Assembly: GCF_003402975.1 (NCBI RefSeq)
Contig: NZ_QURB01000001.1
Coordinates: 186,001 to 250,000 of the forward strand
Length of the DNA stretch: 64,000 bases
Source of the DNA: Brumimicrobium aurantiacum
Lineage (GTDB): Bacteria; Bacteroidota; Bacteroidia; Flavobacteriales_D; Crocinitomicaceae
Direction of reading: 5' to 3'
The translations under genes were made by a program, and so were the position numbers. The notes beneath the pieces were generated by a model. The model saw nothing but the letters and a program-made list of their open reading frames with translations. It searched no databases and was not told the origin of the DNA. How positions within the stretch are numbered: the first letter of the stretch is position 1; each line of letters begins with the position of its first letter. Below are positions 1-8,924 of this stretch, in pieces.

Positions 1-2105
1 CCAACTGGAGGGTTATCAAAAATCACCATATCGTAGGCCTCTTTAAACTCTTCTATTAACTCATCGAAACGGCTACCTAGAATAAGTTCAGAAGGATTCG
101 GCGGAATTGGACCAGCAGATATAAAGTCTAAATTTTGAATCCTTGATTTTTGAATGACATCTTCTTTTTCACAAAGTCTAGCCAATAAATTACTCATTCC
201 TTTATTGTTATTTGCTCCTAAACCTTTGTGAACAACAGGTCTTCTCATATCTAAATCGACCACCAATACCTTCTTCCCTGACATTGCAATAATTCCAGCC
301 AAATTCAAGACAATAAAAGTTTTCCCTTCACCAGAAACGGTTGAGGTTACAGTAATTGTTCGAATATCATTCTTTACAAATGATAAATTAGTCCTTACCG
401 TACGGAACGCTTCACTTATCATGGACCTTGGATTTTTATCAACGACTAAAATTGAGTGATCCGCCTTATTTTTCACCAAAGGTATAGAACCTAAAACACC
501 AACACTATCTGGAATAAGAGTTTTAAGATCTGAAAGTTGATTAATCTCATTAAACGCAAGGTAACGCAGCAATAAGATAAGAATTGACAAACTAATCGAA
601 AGGAAAAGGGCTGCACCGTAAATCATTCCAACTTTAGGAAAAACAGACTGATTAGGCACCACAGCATCATTTAATATTTTATTATCCGTTGAATATCCTG
701 CATTAGAAATTGAATAAACTACTCGCTTATCTGTTAATAATGAGAAATACTTCTCATTCAATTCTTTAATGTTCATTAATCGAGAAAGCTCCATTTGTTT
801 TTCCGGAAGTTTAAAATACAACTCCTCTATTTCTGCTAAATCCTTTCGAATGATGGCAAGTTTCTCTTTAATTCTACTGCTCAGTAAAACAACGACTTCA
901 TCAATATTCTCTTTACGCACTTGAATACGTCCTTCTAATTTTGATATTTTTTCATTTTGAGGCGTAACTTGAAACAATAAATCTTCCTTCTCCTCAATTA
1001 ACTCATATAATTCTTGAATTTGCTGATTTAAACTCGATTCATAAGACTTCCCAATAATGATTGGAATTAGTCTGTAAACATCTAAGCTATTTGGGTTTCC
1101 TTCTATTTTTTTCTTTACTGTTTCCAGCACCCTCATTTCTTCAAGTGCGTTGTTTTCTTCAGCTTTAAGTTTCTCCATTTTAGAAGCTACTGAACTTGTT
1201 AAATATTCAGGGTTTGTAATATTCTCACGGCGTTGATAGTACATTATACTATCCTTAGAAACAGATAATTCCTGCGTTAGTGAATCTAACTGCTGATTGA
1301 TAAAATCAAGGATATTATCCGCACTTTCTTTATTTAAATCTTCGTCATAATTAAAGAAATTACTCACTAAAGATTTTACCATATCAGTAGCGAGTTGGGG
1401 ACTACTACTTCGATAAGCAACCTCCACTGTTTTGGCATTATTATCAACCAAAGAAACACTTAATCCTGAATGTAAGTTATTGGCTAGAACTTTATCTTCG
1501 TTTAAAACAATATAGTATTTATTATTAGAGGAGTTAGTTTTGAATTGATTCCAGTTTAAAATATCAACACGCATTTTAAAAAATGGTGTTTGAACTAAAG
1601 AATTAGGAATAAATTTATAATTATAGTCAACCCCTTTGTGATTAAACCTCATTAATACCTTTTCTTCATCAACTGATAGATAAATTGGAACACCGAACAA
1701 AGAGCTATCTTTTAACAATACCGGATCAATACTCACTGAATTTTGTTTGTAGAGTGTTTCGGTTAAAAACTCTCCTTTCGCATAATGAGAAACTGTTAGA
1801 GGAAGATTTTGAACAGCTTTCTCAAACAACATCTGAGAACGGAGCAATTCAATTTCTTTAGCAATAGATCCGTCACTTCGTGCTTCAGCAAACCCTAAAA
1901 CATCAGCGCCTTGATTTTCACTATTTATTTGAATCAGCATTTTTGATTCGTAAATAGGTTTGGTATAACGAACATAAGAAAAGGCAAGGATTCCTAGTAT
2001 TAATGAAATCAATACACACCAATACCAATTTCGTTTAATGACAATCTTTAGAACCTTGAAATCCAAGGTTGTATTTACAAATATTTTTCCTTTTTGATTT
2101 ATCAT
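1..2105 (-). CDS. Wzc/GumC-like polysaccharide co-polymerase with BY-type tyrosine autokinase domain (3' end cut by window)
   Basis: An inner-membrane protein that controls chain length and export of surface polysaccharide and carries a cytoplasmic tyrosine autokinase domain. About 700 codons are visible. The start is the ATG that overlaps the stop of the Wza-like gene (TAATG). An N-terminal membrane segment (about residues 25-45) is followed by a long periplasmic coiled-coil region (Wzz and GNVR-type) and a second membrane segment near residue 500. The kinase domain then shows a Walker A motif (STVSGEGKTF, about residue 590), a Walker A' (VLVVDLDMRRP) and a Walker B-like motif (VIFDNPPVG) right at the window edge. 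The C-terminal tyrosine cluster lies outside. It is the last visible gene of the asnB-GT4-wza operon, which fits glycan export. The family call is firm; the polymer is unknown. Confidence 0.93.
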   Translation of the reverse strand, partial: MINQKGKIFVNTTLDFKVLKIVIKRNWYWCVLISLILGILAFSYVRYTKPIYESKMLIQINSENQGADVLGFAEARSDGSIAKEIELLRSQMLFEKAVQNLPLTVSHYAKGEFLTETLYKQNSVSIDPVLLKDSSLFGVPIYLSVDEEKVLMRFNHKGVDYNYKFIPNSLVQTPFFKMRVDILNWNQFKTNSSNNKYYIVLNEDKVLANNLHSGLSVSLVDNNAKTVEVAYRSSSPQLATDMVKSLVSNFFNYDEDLNKESADNILDFINQQLDSLTQELSVSKDSIMYYQRRENITNPEYLTSSVASKMEKLKAEENNALEEMRVLETVKKKIEGNPNSLDVYRLIPIIIGKSYESSLNQQIQELYELIEEKEDLLFQVTPQNEKISKLEGRIQVRKENIDEVVVLLSSRIKEKLAIIRKDLAEIEELYFKLPEKQMELSRLMNIKELNEKYFSLLTDKRVVYSISNAGYSTDNKILNDAVVPNQSVFPKVGMIYGAALFLSISLSILILLLRYLAFNEINQLSDLKTLIPDSVGVLGSIPLVKNKADHSILVVDKNPRSMISEAFRTVRTNLSFVKNDIRTITVTSTVSGEGKTFIVLNLAGIIAMSGKKVLVVDLDMRRPVVHKGLGANNNKGMSNLLARLCEKEDVIQKSRIQNLDFISAGPIPPNPSELILGSRFDELIEEFKEAYDMVIFDNPPV

Positions 2106-2884
2106 TAATTAAACATTGTAAAAACTGAAATCACTAAGATTGCAGACGAAATTAGAGAAACGATTGGTGATACCTCTTGCAAGAATTCTCTTGTTAACTG
2201 TTTTGTTGGTTCAATATAAATATAGTCGTTGGATTGTACAATCATATCTGCATATTTTAAGCCTTCTAACGTACTTAAATCAATTTGATATACTTTTCTT
2301 CCCTCCTCAGATTGTCGCATTACTTTTATAACACTTGCTTTTCCTCTTTCCGTGATTCCACCAGCTAAAGCAATGGCTTCCATCAAAGTGGTATTGTCAT
2401 TTTGAAGCGCTATAACTTTTGCATCTCCACCAGAACCTGGAAAAACAATTACGCGACGATTGGTCACTTGAATTTGTATAAAAGGATCGATGTAATTTAC
2501 AGAAAATAATTTTGCTAATTTCTCTTGGGCTTGGATTACAGTGAGTCCAGCCATGTCGACTAAACCTAACATTGGCAATTCGGCTTGACCATCTTTTCTC
2601 ACCAAATATTGGAATGTGGTTGTTCCACCTAGTCTTTGACTTCCATTCGCTTCACTTCCTATTCCAGAACCTACATCGATAATTCTTTTTCCATTTTCAA
2701 CGAAAAGTGTAAATGTAAATTTATCATCTGGGGCCAGCTTGTACGCATCATCAGGTGATAACGGGATATTATCTGTAATAATTTCCGCCTCTCCTTCCTT
2801 GAACATTACATGACTATTTACACTACAAGAAGTTGCTAGTATAGCAATAGAAAAAGTTAATAAGAGTAATTTTATAATGCTCAT
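2105..2884 (-). CDS. Wza-like polysaccharide export outer-membrane lipoprotein
   Basis: Probable outer-membrane auxiliary protein that forms the exit channel for capsular or exopolysaccharide. The 259-residue product has a lipoprotein signal ending in LATSC, with Cys20 as the lipidated residue. A Poly_export domain follows (about residues 45-145, with YKLAPDDKFTFTLF and FQYLVRKDGQAELPMLG), then an SLBB-type beta-grasp segment (about 146-225) and a hydrophobic C-terminal helix (about 236-257) that could be the membrane-spanning helix. It overlaps the GT4 gene upstream by 4 nt (ATGA) and the Wzc-like gene downstream (TAATG), so translation is probably coupled. At 259 residues it is shorter than E. 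coli Wza (379), as usual for Bacteroidota. Confidence 0.92.
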   Translation of the reverse strand: MSIIKLLLLTFSIAILATSCSVNSHVMFKEGEAEIITDNIPLSPDDAYKLAPDDKFTFTLFVENGKRIIDVGSGIGSEANGSQRLGGTTTFQYLVRKDGQAELPMLGLVDMAGLTVIQAQEKLAKLFSVNYIDPFIQIQVTNRRVIVFPGSGGDAKVIALQNDNTTLMEAIALAGGITERGKASVIKVMRQSEEGRKVYQIDLSTLEGLKYADMIVQSNDYIYIEPTKQLTREFLQEVSPIVSLISSAILVISVFTMFN

Positions 2885-4053
2885 TTATTCAATAATGATT
2901 TATAGTGTTTTCTCATATCATCAACCAAGCGATGATAACTAAATTTATACTTCACGTTATTTTGGCCGAAAATAGAAAATTTTTCACGTAAGGAAGAATC
3001 TTCCACTAATAAACGTAATTTATCGGTATATTCCTTGATATTTTTTCTGTTTATCACAAAACCAGCCTGACCATCTGCTAATATATCTCGCACTCCTCCA
3101 ACGTCTGTTGACACTACAGAAAGACCTGAAGCTTGTGCTTCAATTACACTCACTGGAGTCCCTTCATTTTTAGACGTTAGACACATAATATCCATCCCTT
3201 GATTGAATTGTGCGATATCTAAAATCCATGAGGTCATAGTAATTGTTTCAGGATAATTAGCATTAATCTCATCCACACGCTCTTGAATTATCGCTTTTTC
3301 ACTTCCATCACCAACAATAAATACTTTTACTTTTGTTTTGGTTTGTTGAAGTAAGTTTTCAATAACCTCAAGAAAATAGGCATGGTCTTTAACAGGTGCC
3401 AATCGGCCTACAATAGCGATGGCAACCTCATCATCAGCTATATTGTATTGCGCTCGAATAATTTTTCTGTTTTTTTGTTTGTTTTCATAGAATTTTGCCA
3501 AATCAAAACCGAGAGGAATTACTTTAATTCGATCTAATGGAGCTATTTTATGGATCTCCCCCAACTCCTGTTTTTGTAAATTACTAATGGCAATAATCCC
3601 AGAGGATTTTCGTGCTAAATAACGCTCTATACTTTTAAATAGTTGAGTTTTGGCTTTCCCAAAATAAGAATGAAAAACATGCCCATGAAACGTATGTAAA
3701 ACCACAGGAATATTCAGAGAAATTGCTGCGGCACGCCCCACAAACCCAGCTTTAGAAGCATGGGTATGTACGATATCTGGCTGAATCTCTTTTAAAATCT
3801 CCTTGATTTTTTTATAGGCTGCAAAGTCCTTTTTAGGATCGAGATTTCTTTGTATTTCAGGGATAATGATAGGTTCTATACCGTATTGCTTTAGAATATG
3901 GTGAGAATCTTTTTCTCCCTCATCTGGAACGCCTCCAATTAAGGTAGTTTCAAACTCATCGCCTAAAAATTTGGTCAGAAAAGTGGCATTAAATGTTGGC
4001 CCTCCAATATTAAAACGATTAATTATACGAACAACTTTTATTTTTCTGTCCAT
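2881..4053 (-). CDS. Glycosyltransferase family 4 (GT-B fold)
   Basis: Retaining glycosyltransferase, probably acting at the cytoplasmic face of the inner membrane on a lipid-linked glycan. The N-terminal half has the GT4 donor/acceptor pattern (FNIGGPTFNATFL near residue 15, VHTHASKAGFVGR near 96, HTFHGHVFHSYFG near 121). The C-terminal half has the nucleotide-sugar domain with GRLAPVKDH, VFIVGDGSE and the E-x7-E motif inside NEGTPVSVIEAQASG. The length of 390 residues is normal. It overlaps the asnB end upstream (16 nt) and the wza start downstream (4 nt), placing it in the export operon. The sugar donor and linkage cannot be deduced. Confidence 0.92.
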   Translation of the reverse strand: MDRKIKVVRIINRFNIGGPTFNATFLTKFLGDEFETTLIGGVPDEGEKDSHHILKQYGIEPIIIPEIQRNLDPKKDFAAYKKIKEILKEIQPDIVHTHASKAGFVGRAAAISLNIPVVLHTFHGHVFHSYFGKAKTQLFKSIERYLARKSSGIIAISNLQKQELGEIHKIAPLDRIKVIPLGFDLAKFYENKQKNRKIIRAQYNIADDEVAIAIVGRLAPVKDHAYFLEVIENLLQQTKTKVKVFIVGDGSEKAIIQERVDEINANYPETITMTSWILDIAQFNQGMDIMCLTSKNEGTPVSVIEAQASGLSVVSTDVGGVRDILADGQAGFVINRKNIKEYTDKLRLLVEDSSLREKFSIFGQNNVKYKFSYHRLVDDMRKHYKSLLNK

Positions 4054-5891
4054 TCTTTATACCAATTTTGAAATACAATATATGCCCACATCGTTACTGT
4101 TGCTTCTTCCTCTTGCGCACGATCAAAGTCGGACTTTAGTTTATCGACACCTTCCTTAGAAAACACATCTTGTTGTTCAAGAAATGAAGACGAAAACCAA
4201 CTTTCATCAACGATTTCACTCCAAACAGATTGAATCCAATCCTGCAAGGGAACTTCAAATCCTTTTTTGGAACGTGAAAAAACTTCATCTGGTAAGCTGT
4301 CTCTAAAAGCATCACGTAAAATTCTTTTACCTACCCCTTGATGATATTTATATTCATCTGGTAGTCCATTTACAAAATCAACTAAGTCACGATCAAGAAA
4401 AGGAGTTCTTACTTCTAATGAATTATTCATACTCATCATATCTACCTTTTTTAACATGTCGTTAGGCAGAACAAATTGCTGGTCTGTCATTAAAAAATGC
4501 TGTAAACTATCCGTTCCTGGTTGAATAACGCTTTCATAAGGCTGACTATTTAAAAGCAGATTATTTCTTCGTTCAAGAGATATAAATTGAGCCAGCATCC
4601 AATACGAATTAGGCCATTTTTGTTGAAGTAAATTTCCAAACTTTTTTAATTGCCTCACTTTATTTGCCATTTTACCTCTGCGATTTCCCCCAGACATTTT
4701 TCCAGCAAATTTAGTGGCAACTTTAATTAAAACTCCAGGTTGCTTACTTCGAATATATGCTTTGTGCTTATTATATCCTGCGAATATTTCATCTGCTCCA
4801 TCTCCTGATAAACAAACCGTAACTTCTTTTTTGGCTGCTCTAGACAAGAAATACATGGCTATTGCACTTGAATCAGCAAAAGGTTCATCATAAGCTTTCA
4901 TGACCTCTTTAAAAGATTGAACAATATCTTCTTTCGCTAATTGTACTGGATGATGAATTGAGTTGATGTGTTTGGCTACATTTTTCGCATATTCTGATTC
5001 ATCAAAAAAGTCATTCCCCACAAATCCAATTGAAAAAGTATTGACATCCGTTTTAAAACCTGCTGTAATTTGAGAAACCACAGAACTATCTACTCCTCCA
5101 CTCAGGAAAGTTCCTACCGGAACATCTGCATTTAACCTCTTGATGACTGCAGTTTCTAGTTTATTCCTTACTTCTTTTACCGCTATATCATAAGGCATAT
5201 CAATCTTTTCAGCATCACGAACTGAATAGTATTTTACAATGTCAATTGCATCTTTCTTTACTTTCAAATAATGTCCTGGCAACAATTTATGCACTCCAAC
5301 AATCATCGTTTCTGGTGCTGGAACATACGTAAATTGAAAATAGGCATTTAGCGCTTTTTCATTTACTACTGACGTTGAGAGCAGATATTTAAAAGCAGAA
5401 AGCTCTGAGGCAAAAAGCACCTCTTCTTCTTGAATGGAAAATAAAAGAGGATTTATCCCCATATGATCTCGAGCCAAAATCATTTCATCTTCTTGCTGAT
5501 CATAAAATGAAAAAGCAAAACATCCTTCTAATTGATCAATACCATCCGCACCAAATTCGATCATATGGTACAACAATACTTCTGTATCTGATGAAGTTTG
5601 AAAAATATATTCCTTTTGAAGTAGCTTATTTTTTAATTCTGGATAATTATAAATTTCTCCATTAAAAATAATAGCATAGCGTCCTGAAGCATCAAAAAAC
5701 GGTTGATTTGACCTTTCATTTAAATCAATAATTGCTAACCTATTGTGCCCTAATACAGTTTGACCAAAAATTGTATTTGAGGTATTATCAGGACCACGGT
5801 GATGTTGACTCAAAAGTGCTTTATCAACACGATTTTTATCACTATCTTTAGGGGTTTCGTAAAGTTTTTTCAATCCAACTATGCCACACAT
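4038..5891 (-). CDS. asnB: Asparagine synthetase B (glutamine-hydrolysing)
   Basis: Transfers the amide nitrogen of glutamine to aspartate (or to a carboxylate on another molecule) using ATP. Cys2 follows the initiator Met (MCGIVG), giving the class II glutamine amidotransferase nucleophile. The GATase domain covers about residues 2-215 (RGPDNT, HNRLAIIDL, IFNGEIYNY). The synthetase domain has the PP-loop SGGVDSSVV near residue 268 and LSGDGADEIFAGY. The 617 residues are longer than E. coli AsnB (554) and match the long form common in exopolysaccharide loci. It is the first gene of the glycan export operon and is divergent from dacB over only 39 nt. By context it may amidate a sugar acid or glycan rather than make free asparagine; this is inference. 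Confidence 0.93.
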   Translation of the reverse strand: MCGIVGLKKLYETPKDSDKNRVDKALLSQHHRGPDNTSNTIFGQTVLGHNRLAIIDLNERSNQPFFDASGRYAIIFNGEIYNYPELKNKLLQKEYIFQTSSDTEVLLYHMIEFGADGIDQLEGCFAFSFYDQQEDEMILARDHMGINPLLFSIQEEEVLFASELSAFKYLLSTSVVNEKALNAYFQFTYVPAPETMIVGVHKLLPGHYLKVKKDAIDIVKYYSVRDAEKIDMPYDIAVKEVRNKLETAVIKRLNADVPVGTFLSGGVDSSVVSQITAGFKTDVNTFSIGFVGNDFFDESEYAKNVAKHINSIHHPVQLAKEDIVQSFKEVMKAYDEPFADSSAIAMYFLSRAAKKEVTVCLSGDGADEIFAGYNKHKAYIRSKQPGVLIKVATKFAGKMSGGNRRGKMANKVRQLKKFGNLLQQKWPNSYWMLAQFISLERRNNLLLNSQPYESVIQPGTDSLQHFLMTDQQFVLPNDMLKKVDMMSMNNSLEVRTPFLDRDLVDFVNGLPDEYKYHQGVGKRILRDAFRDSLPDEVFSRSKKGFEVPLQDWIQSVWSEIVDESWFSSSFLEQQDVFSKEGVDKLKSDFDRAQEEEATVTMWAYIVFQNWYKEWTEK

Positions 5892-5930
5892 AATATTTTG
5901 TCGATTTTTATAAAAATTTAAAATCTCGCT

Positions 5931-7403
5931 ATGAAGATAACAGTTGTTTGTATATTCTACTTGTTTTTTGTTAATTTATCTACTGTTCTTGCGCAAAACA
6001 ATGCTGTACAGCAAGCCATTGACAATTTCAAAACACATGAATCACTAGAAAATGCGGGAATTAGCTTTATGGCTTTTGATCTTGACAGTAATCAAATCTT
6101 AGGGAGTTTAAACCCAAAAACAGCGATGCCTCCAGCCTCAACAGTAAAACTATTTACAACCGCTGCAGCCTTTGAAATTCTTGGGAAAGACTATAAGGCG
6201 AAAACCATCATTTATACAGTTGGAGAAATCGATTCTTTAGGAACTTTAAATGGTAATATTGTCATTAGAGGCTTAGGTGATCCTAGTTTAGGAAGTCGAT
6301 ATTTTAATGAAAAAGAAGAAGCCAATGATTTTTTAGACGCATGGGTTGAGGCCGTACAAAAAAATGGAATTAAAAAAATTAACGGAAGTGTAATTGCAGA
6401 TGGTTCTGCCTTCGGTTATCATGGTGCTCCTGATGGATGGTCGTGGTCTGACATGGGAAATTATTATGGTTCAGGCGCAAGTGGGTGTGCTGTTTACGAT
6501 AATATGGCTTATTTACATTTTTCTACGAGTTCTCTATTGGATGGACCAACAAAATTAGATTCAATGACTCCAAAAATTCCTGGGTTTAAATTGCATAATC
6601 AAGTCACTACTTACGCATCGAGTAGAGACAATGCCTACATTTATGGAACTCCTTATTCTTATGAGCGTTTTGCGATTGGAAATTTACCCCGTAACAAATC
6701 TAACTTCGAAGTTAAGGCTAGTGTCCCTGATCCGGAACTCTTATTGGCCCAAAGTTTAGAAAAAGCATTAGAAGATACAGGTGTTTTCGTTGAAAAATCA
6801 CCAATAGGAATGAGAAAAATTCTTCAAGAACACCCAGATTCTACACTAAATTATGGAACATTTAATCGCATTTTGACACATGAAGGAAAATCCGTTGAAG
6901 ACATTGCTTTTTGGACAAATATGAGAAGTGTGAATTTCTTTGCCGAACAATTGTATTGCTTATCAACATATCAATCCACAGGATTCGGTGGAAGTCAGGA
7001 AAGTGAAGATTTTATGAATAACTATTGGGAATCGCGATTAGGGGTAAAAATGTACCAAACAGACGGAAGTGGATTATCTCGAACCAACGCTTTTAGTGCA
7101 AATCATTACATTCAATTACTGAAGTATATGCTTAATGCTAAGAGTTTTGAAGCCTTCGAAGCAACACTACCAGTTGCAGGAAAAAGTGGTACTTTGCGCA
7201 GTGTTTGTCGAGGTCAAGCTGCACAAGGAAGATTGAAAGCAAAAAGCGGAACCATGAATCGAATAAAGTCTTATTCGGGATACGTTGACAGTCGAAGTGG
7301 AAGGAAAATTGCCTTTGCGTTAATTGTAAATAATGACAACCTCAGCAATTATCAATTGGTTAAACGCATGGAAAAGGTTTTTAATGCAATGGCGGTGTAT
7401 TAA
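5931..7403 (+). CDS. dacB: D-alanyl-D-alanine carboxypeptidase/endopeptidase, PBP4 type (peptidase S13)
   Basis: Periplasmic low-molecular-weight penicillin-binding protein that trims or cleaves D-Ala cross-links in peptidoglycan. A signal peptide (cut near LSTVLAQ, about residue 22) precedes the S13 domain. The three active-site motifs are present: S70-T-V-K73, S333-V-N335 and K418-S-G. The S13 signature DGSGLSRTN is also there. The 490 residues match the family. It is transcribed divergently from asnB, and its stop lies 11 nt from the convergent stop of the Kunitz lipoprotein gene. No regulatory site stands out in the short upstream gap. Confidence 0.94.
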   Translation: MKITVVCIFYLFFVNLSTVLAQNNAVQQAIDNFKTHESLENAGISFMAFDLDSNQILGSLNPKTAMPPASTVKLFTTAAAFEILGKDYKAKTIIYTVGEIDSLGTLNGNIVIRGLGDPSLGSRYFNEKEEANDFLDAWVEAVQKNGIKKINGSVIADGSAFGYHGAPDGWSWSDMGNYYGSGASGCAVYDNMAYLHFSTSSLLDGPTKLDSMTPKIPGFKLHNQVTTYASSRDNAYIYGTPYSYERFAIGNLPRNKSNFEVKASVPDPELLLAQSLEKALEDTGVFVEKSPIGMRKILQEHPDSTLNYGTFNRILTHEGKSVEDIAFWTNMRSVNFFAEQLYCLSTYQSTGFGGSQESEDFMNNYWESRLGVKMYQTDGSGLSRTNAFSANHYIQLLKYMLNAKSFEAFEATLPVAGKSGTLRSVCRGQAAQGRLKAKSGTMNRIKSYSGYVDSRSGRKIAFALIVNNDNLSNYQLVKRMEKVFNAMAVY

Positions 7404-7414
7404 TTAAACCGCAA

Positions 7415-7669
7415 TTATTTATTACACAAACAAGCTTCACATTCTTCTTGGGTTTCAAATCCTATTGGCGAACATCCACTGTACCCTTGTTCTTCGCATT
7501 TATTATTGTCTACATTGTAAAACCAACTTGTATAATAGGCCTGACAAACAGTTCCTGTAGGTAATTCATCTTCACACGCTGTAGGTTGATTATCACAATT
7601 TTTAGTACAAGAAATTAATGCTACTCCAAGTAACAACATTAAACTATATAATATATTCTTCATTTTCAA
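7415..7669 (-). CDS. Small lipoprotein with a Kunitz/BPTI-like domain
   Basis: An 84-residue product with a lipoprotein signal (VALISC, Cys21 lipidated), so probably anchored in the outer membrane. The rest matches the Kunitz serine-protease-inhibitor pattern. Cysteines at 32, 42, 58, 66, 77 and 80 or 82 line up with BPTI Cys5, 14, 30, 38, 51 and 55. The spacings 42-58 and 58-66 are identical to BPTI's 14-30 and 30-38. FYN (50-52), the Y-x-G-C motif (63-66) and Phe71 are in the conserved places. The position equal to BPTI Lys15 (P1) is Gln43, so trypsin would not be the obvious target. Met3 is an alternative start. The domain call rests on cysteine spacing and aromatic positions seen by eye; inhibitory activity is not shown. 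Confidence 0.78.
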   Translation of the reverse strand: MKMKNILYSLMLLLGVALISCTKNCDNQPTACEDELPTGTVCQAYYTSWFYNVDNNKCEEQGYSGCSPIGFETQEECEACLCNK

Positions 7670-7726
7670 TGTATTGATCCTAATAATTAAACGAAATAGA
7701 TCTTCATTTATTTCATTAACAAACTT

Positions 7727-8836
7727 TTAAACCAAAGTTAAAAGAAATCCTAAACCAGCCCCACCAATCACAATAAATGCACTGTTCACTTTCTTGAAAA
7801 CAAAAACCGTAATCATACTTGCTACTGCTATTAATATAGTGCGCCAATCGACTAGTGTTTCAGCTCCCATTTCTACACAAACAGCTACTATCACTCCGAC
7901 TGCAGCGATGTTCACTGCATCTAAAAAAGCAGAGATTGTTTTAGATTTTCGCATTTTTGGAATTAGAGGATTTAGAATCGCTACAAAGATGAAAGAGGGA
8001 AGGAAAATACCAATAGTTGCTGCAATCGCTCCCCAAAATCCACCCAACTGCCATCCAATAAAAGTTGCAGTTGACAAAACTGGACCAGGTGTAATTTGTC
8101 CTACAGCCACAGCATCAATCAATTCTTGTCGTGTCAGCAAACCAGTGGCCACCAATTCTGCATCCAAATAAGCAAACAACACATAACCACTTCCATAAAG
8201 TAAAGCACCGACTTTCAAGAATGTCAACAACACTTTTAAAGTACCAGCAGAAGCTGCAGTTTGCAACAATAATAAAGGTGCCACACTCTTCAAGTTGTTC
8301 TTCGAGTTTTGGATAAAATGCCAAATCAGACCCAACAATCCACATGCAAACAAGGCTAAGATTTCATGAACTCCCATGAGGCAAACAACTAAAGTGAGCG
8401 CTCCCAAAACCCCAAGCCAAATACTCTTCAGTGCTTTCTTTCCCAATCGATAAACGGCTCCTAAAATAATAGCAATAACTGCTGGCTTTATTCCATAAAT
8501 AAAAGGTTCTACTGAAGGTAATTGACCGTAATCTTGATACAACCAAGCAATTAACATTGTAATCATGACTGCTGGAAAAACGAAACAAGTTCCTGCGACA
8601 ATGAGTCCTTTCCAACCAGCCCTTTCATGACCACAATGCATTGTCATTTCAGTTGAATTTGGCCCAGGAATTAAATTCGTAGCACCAATCATATCTAAAA
8701 AGTGCTGTTGTGAAATCCATTTTCTTTTCTTCACTACTTCATCTTCCATCATTGCGATATGCGCAGCGGGTCCACCAAAAGCAATACTTCCTAGTTTGAA
8801 AAATAATTTGGCAACTTCTTTTAACTTCTCATTCAT
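7727..8836 (-). CDS. chrA: Chromate transporter family protein (ChrA-like)
   Basis: Polytopic inner-membrane protein of the CHR family, whose known members export chromate. Both halves of the internal duplication are present. The N-terminal repeat has FKLGSIAFGGPAAHIAMM and NLIPGPNSTEM, and the C-terminal repeat has FLKVGALLYGSGYVLFAYL and VGQITPGPVLSTATF. These PGP-containing motifs are characteristic of the family. The 369 residues fit the long-chain (bidomain) type. It lies 88 nt downstream of an AraC-family regulator on the same strand. Substrate specificity for chromate is by family only; other anions are possible. Confidence 0.92.
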   Translation of the reverse strand: MNEKLKEVAKLFFKLGSIAFGGPAAHIAMMEDEVVKKRKWISQQHFLDMIGATNLIPGPNSTEMTMHCGHERAGWKGLIVAGTCFVFPAVMITMLIAWLYQDYGQLPSVEPFIYGIKPAVIAIILGAVYRLGKKALKSIWLGVLGALTLVVCLMGVHEILALFACGLLGLIWHFIQNSKNNLKSVAPLLLLQTAASAGTLKVLLTFLKVGALLYGSGYVLFAYLDAELVATGLLTRQELIDAVAVGQITPGPVLSTATFIGWQLGGFWGAIAATIGIFLPSFIFVAILNPLIPKMRKSKTISAFLDAVNIAAVGVIVAVCVEMGAETLVDWRTILIAVASMITVFVFKKVNSAFIVIGGAGLGFLLTLV

Positions 8837-8924
8837 CTTTTGAATCGGTATTAAGATTTATTGAATACCGCAAATCTATACAATACGAAGCTAGTATTAT
8901 GGTCTATTTGAAAAAGCTATGGTC

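Noticed and set aside
7794-8171. 125-codon ORF on the plus strand
   Set aside because: Antisense to the chromate transporter gene, composition typical of a shadow frame.
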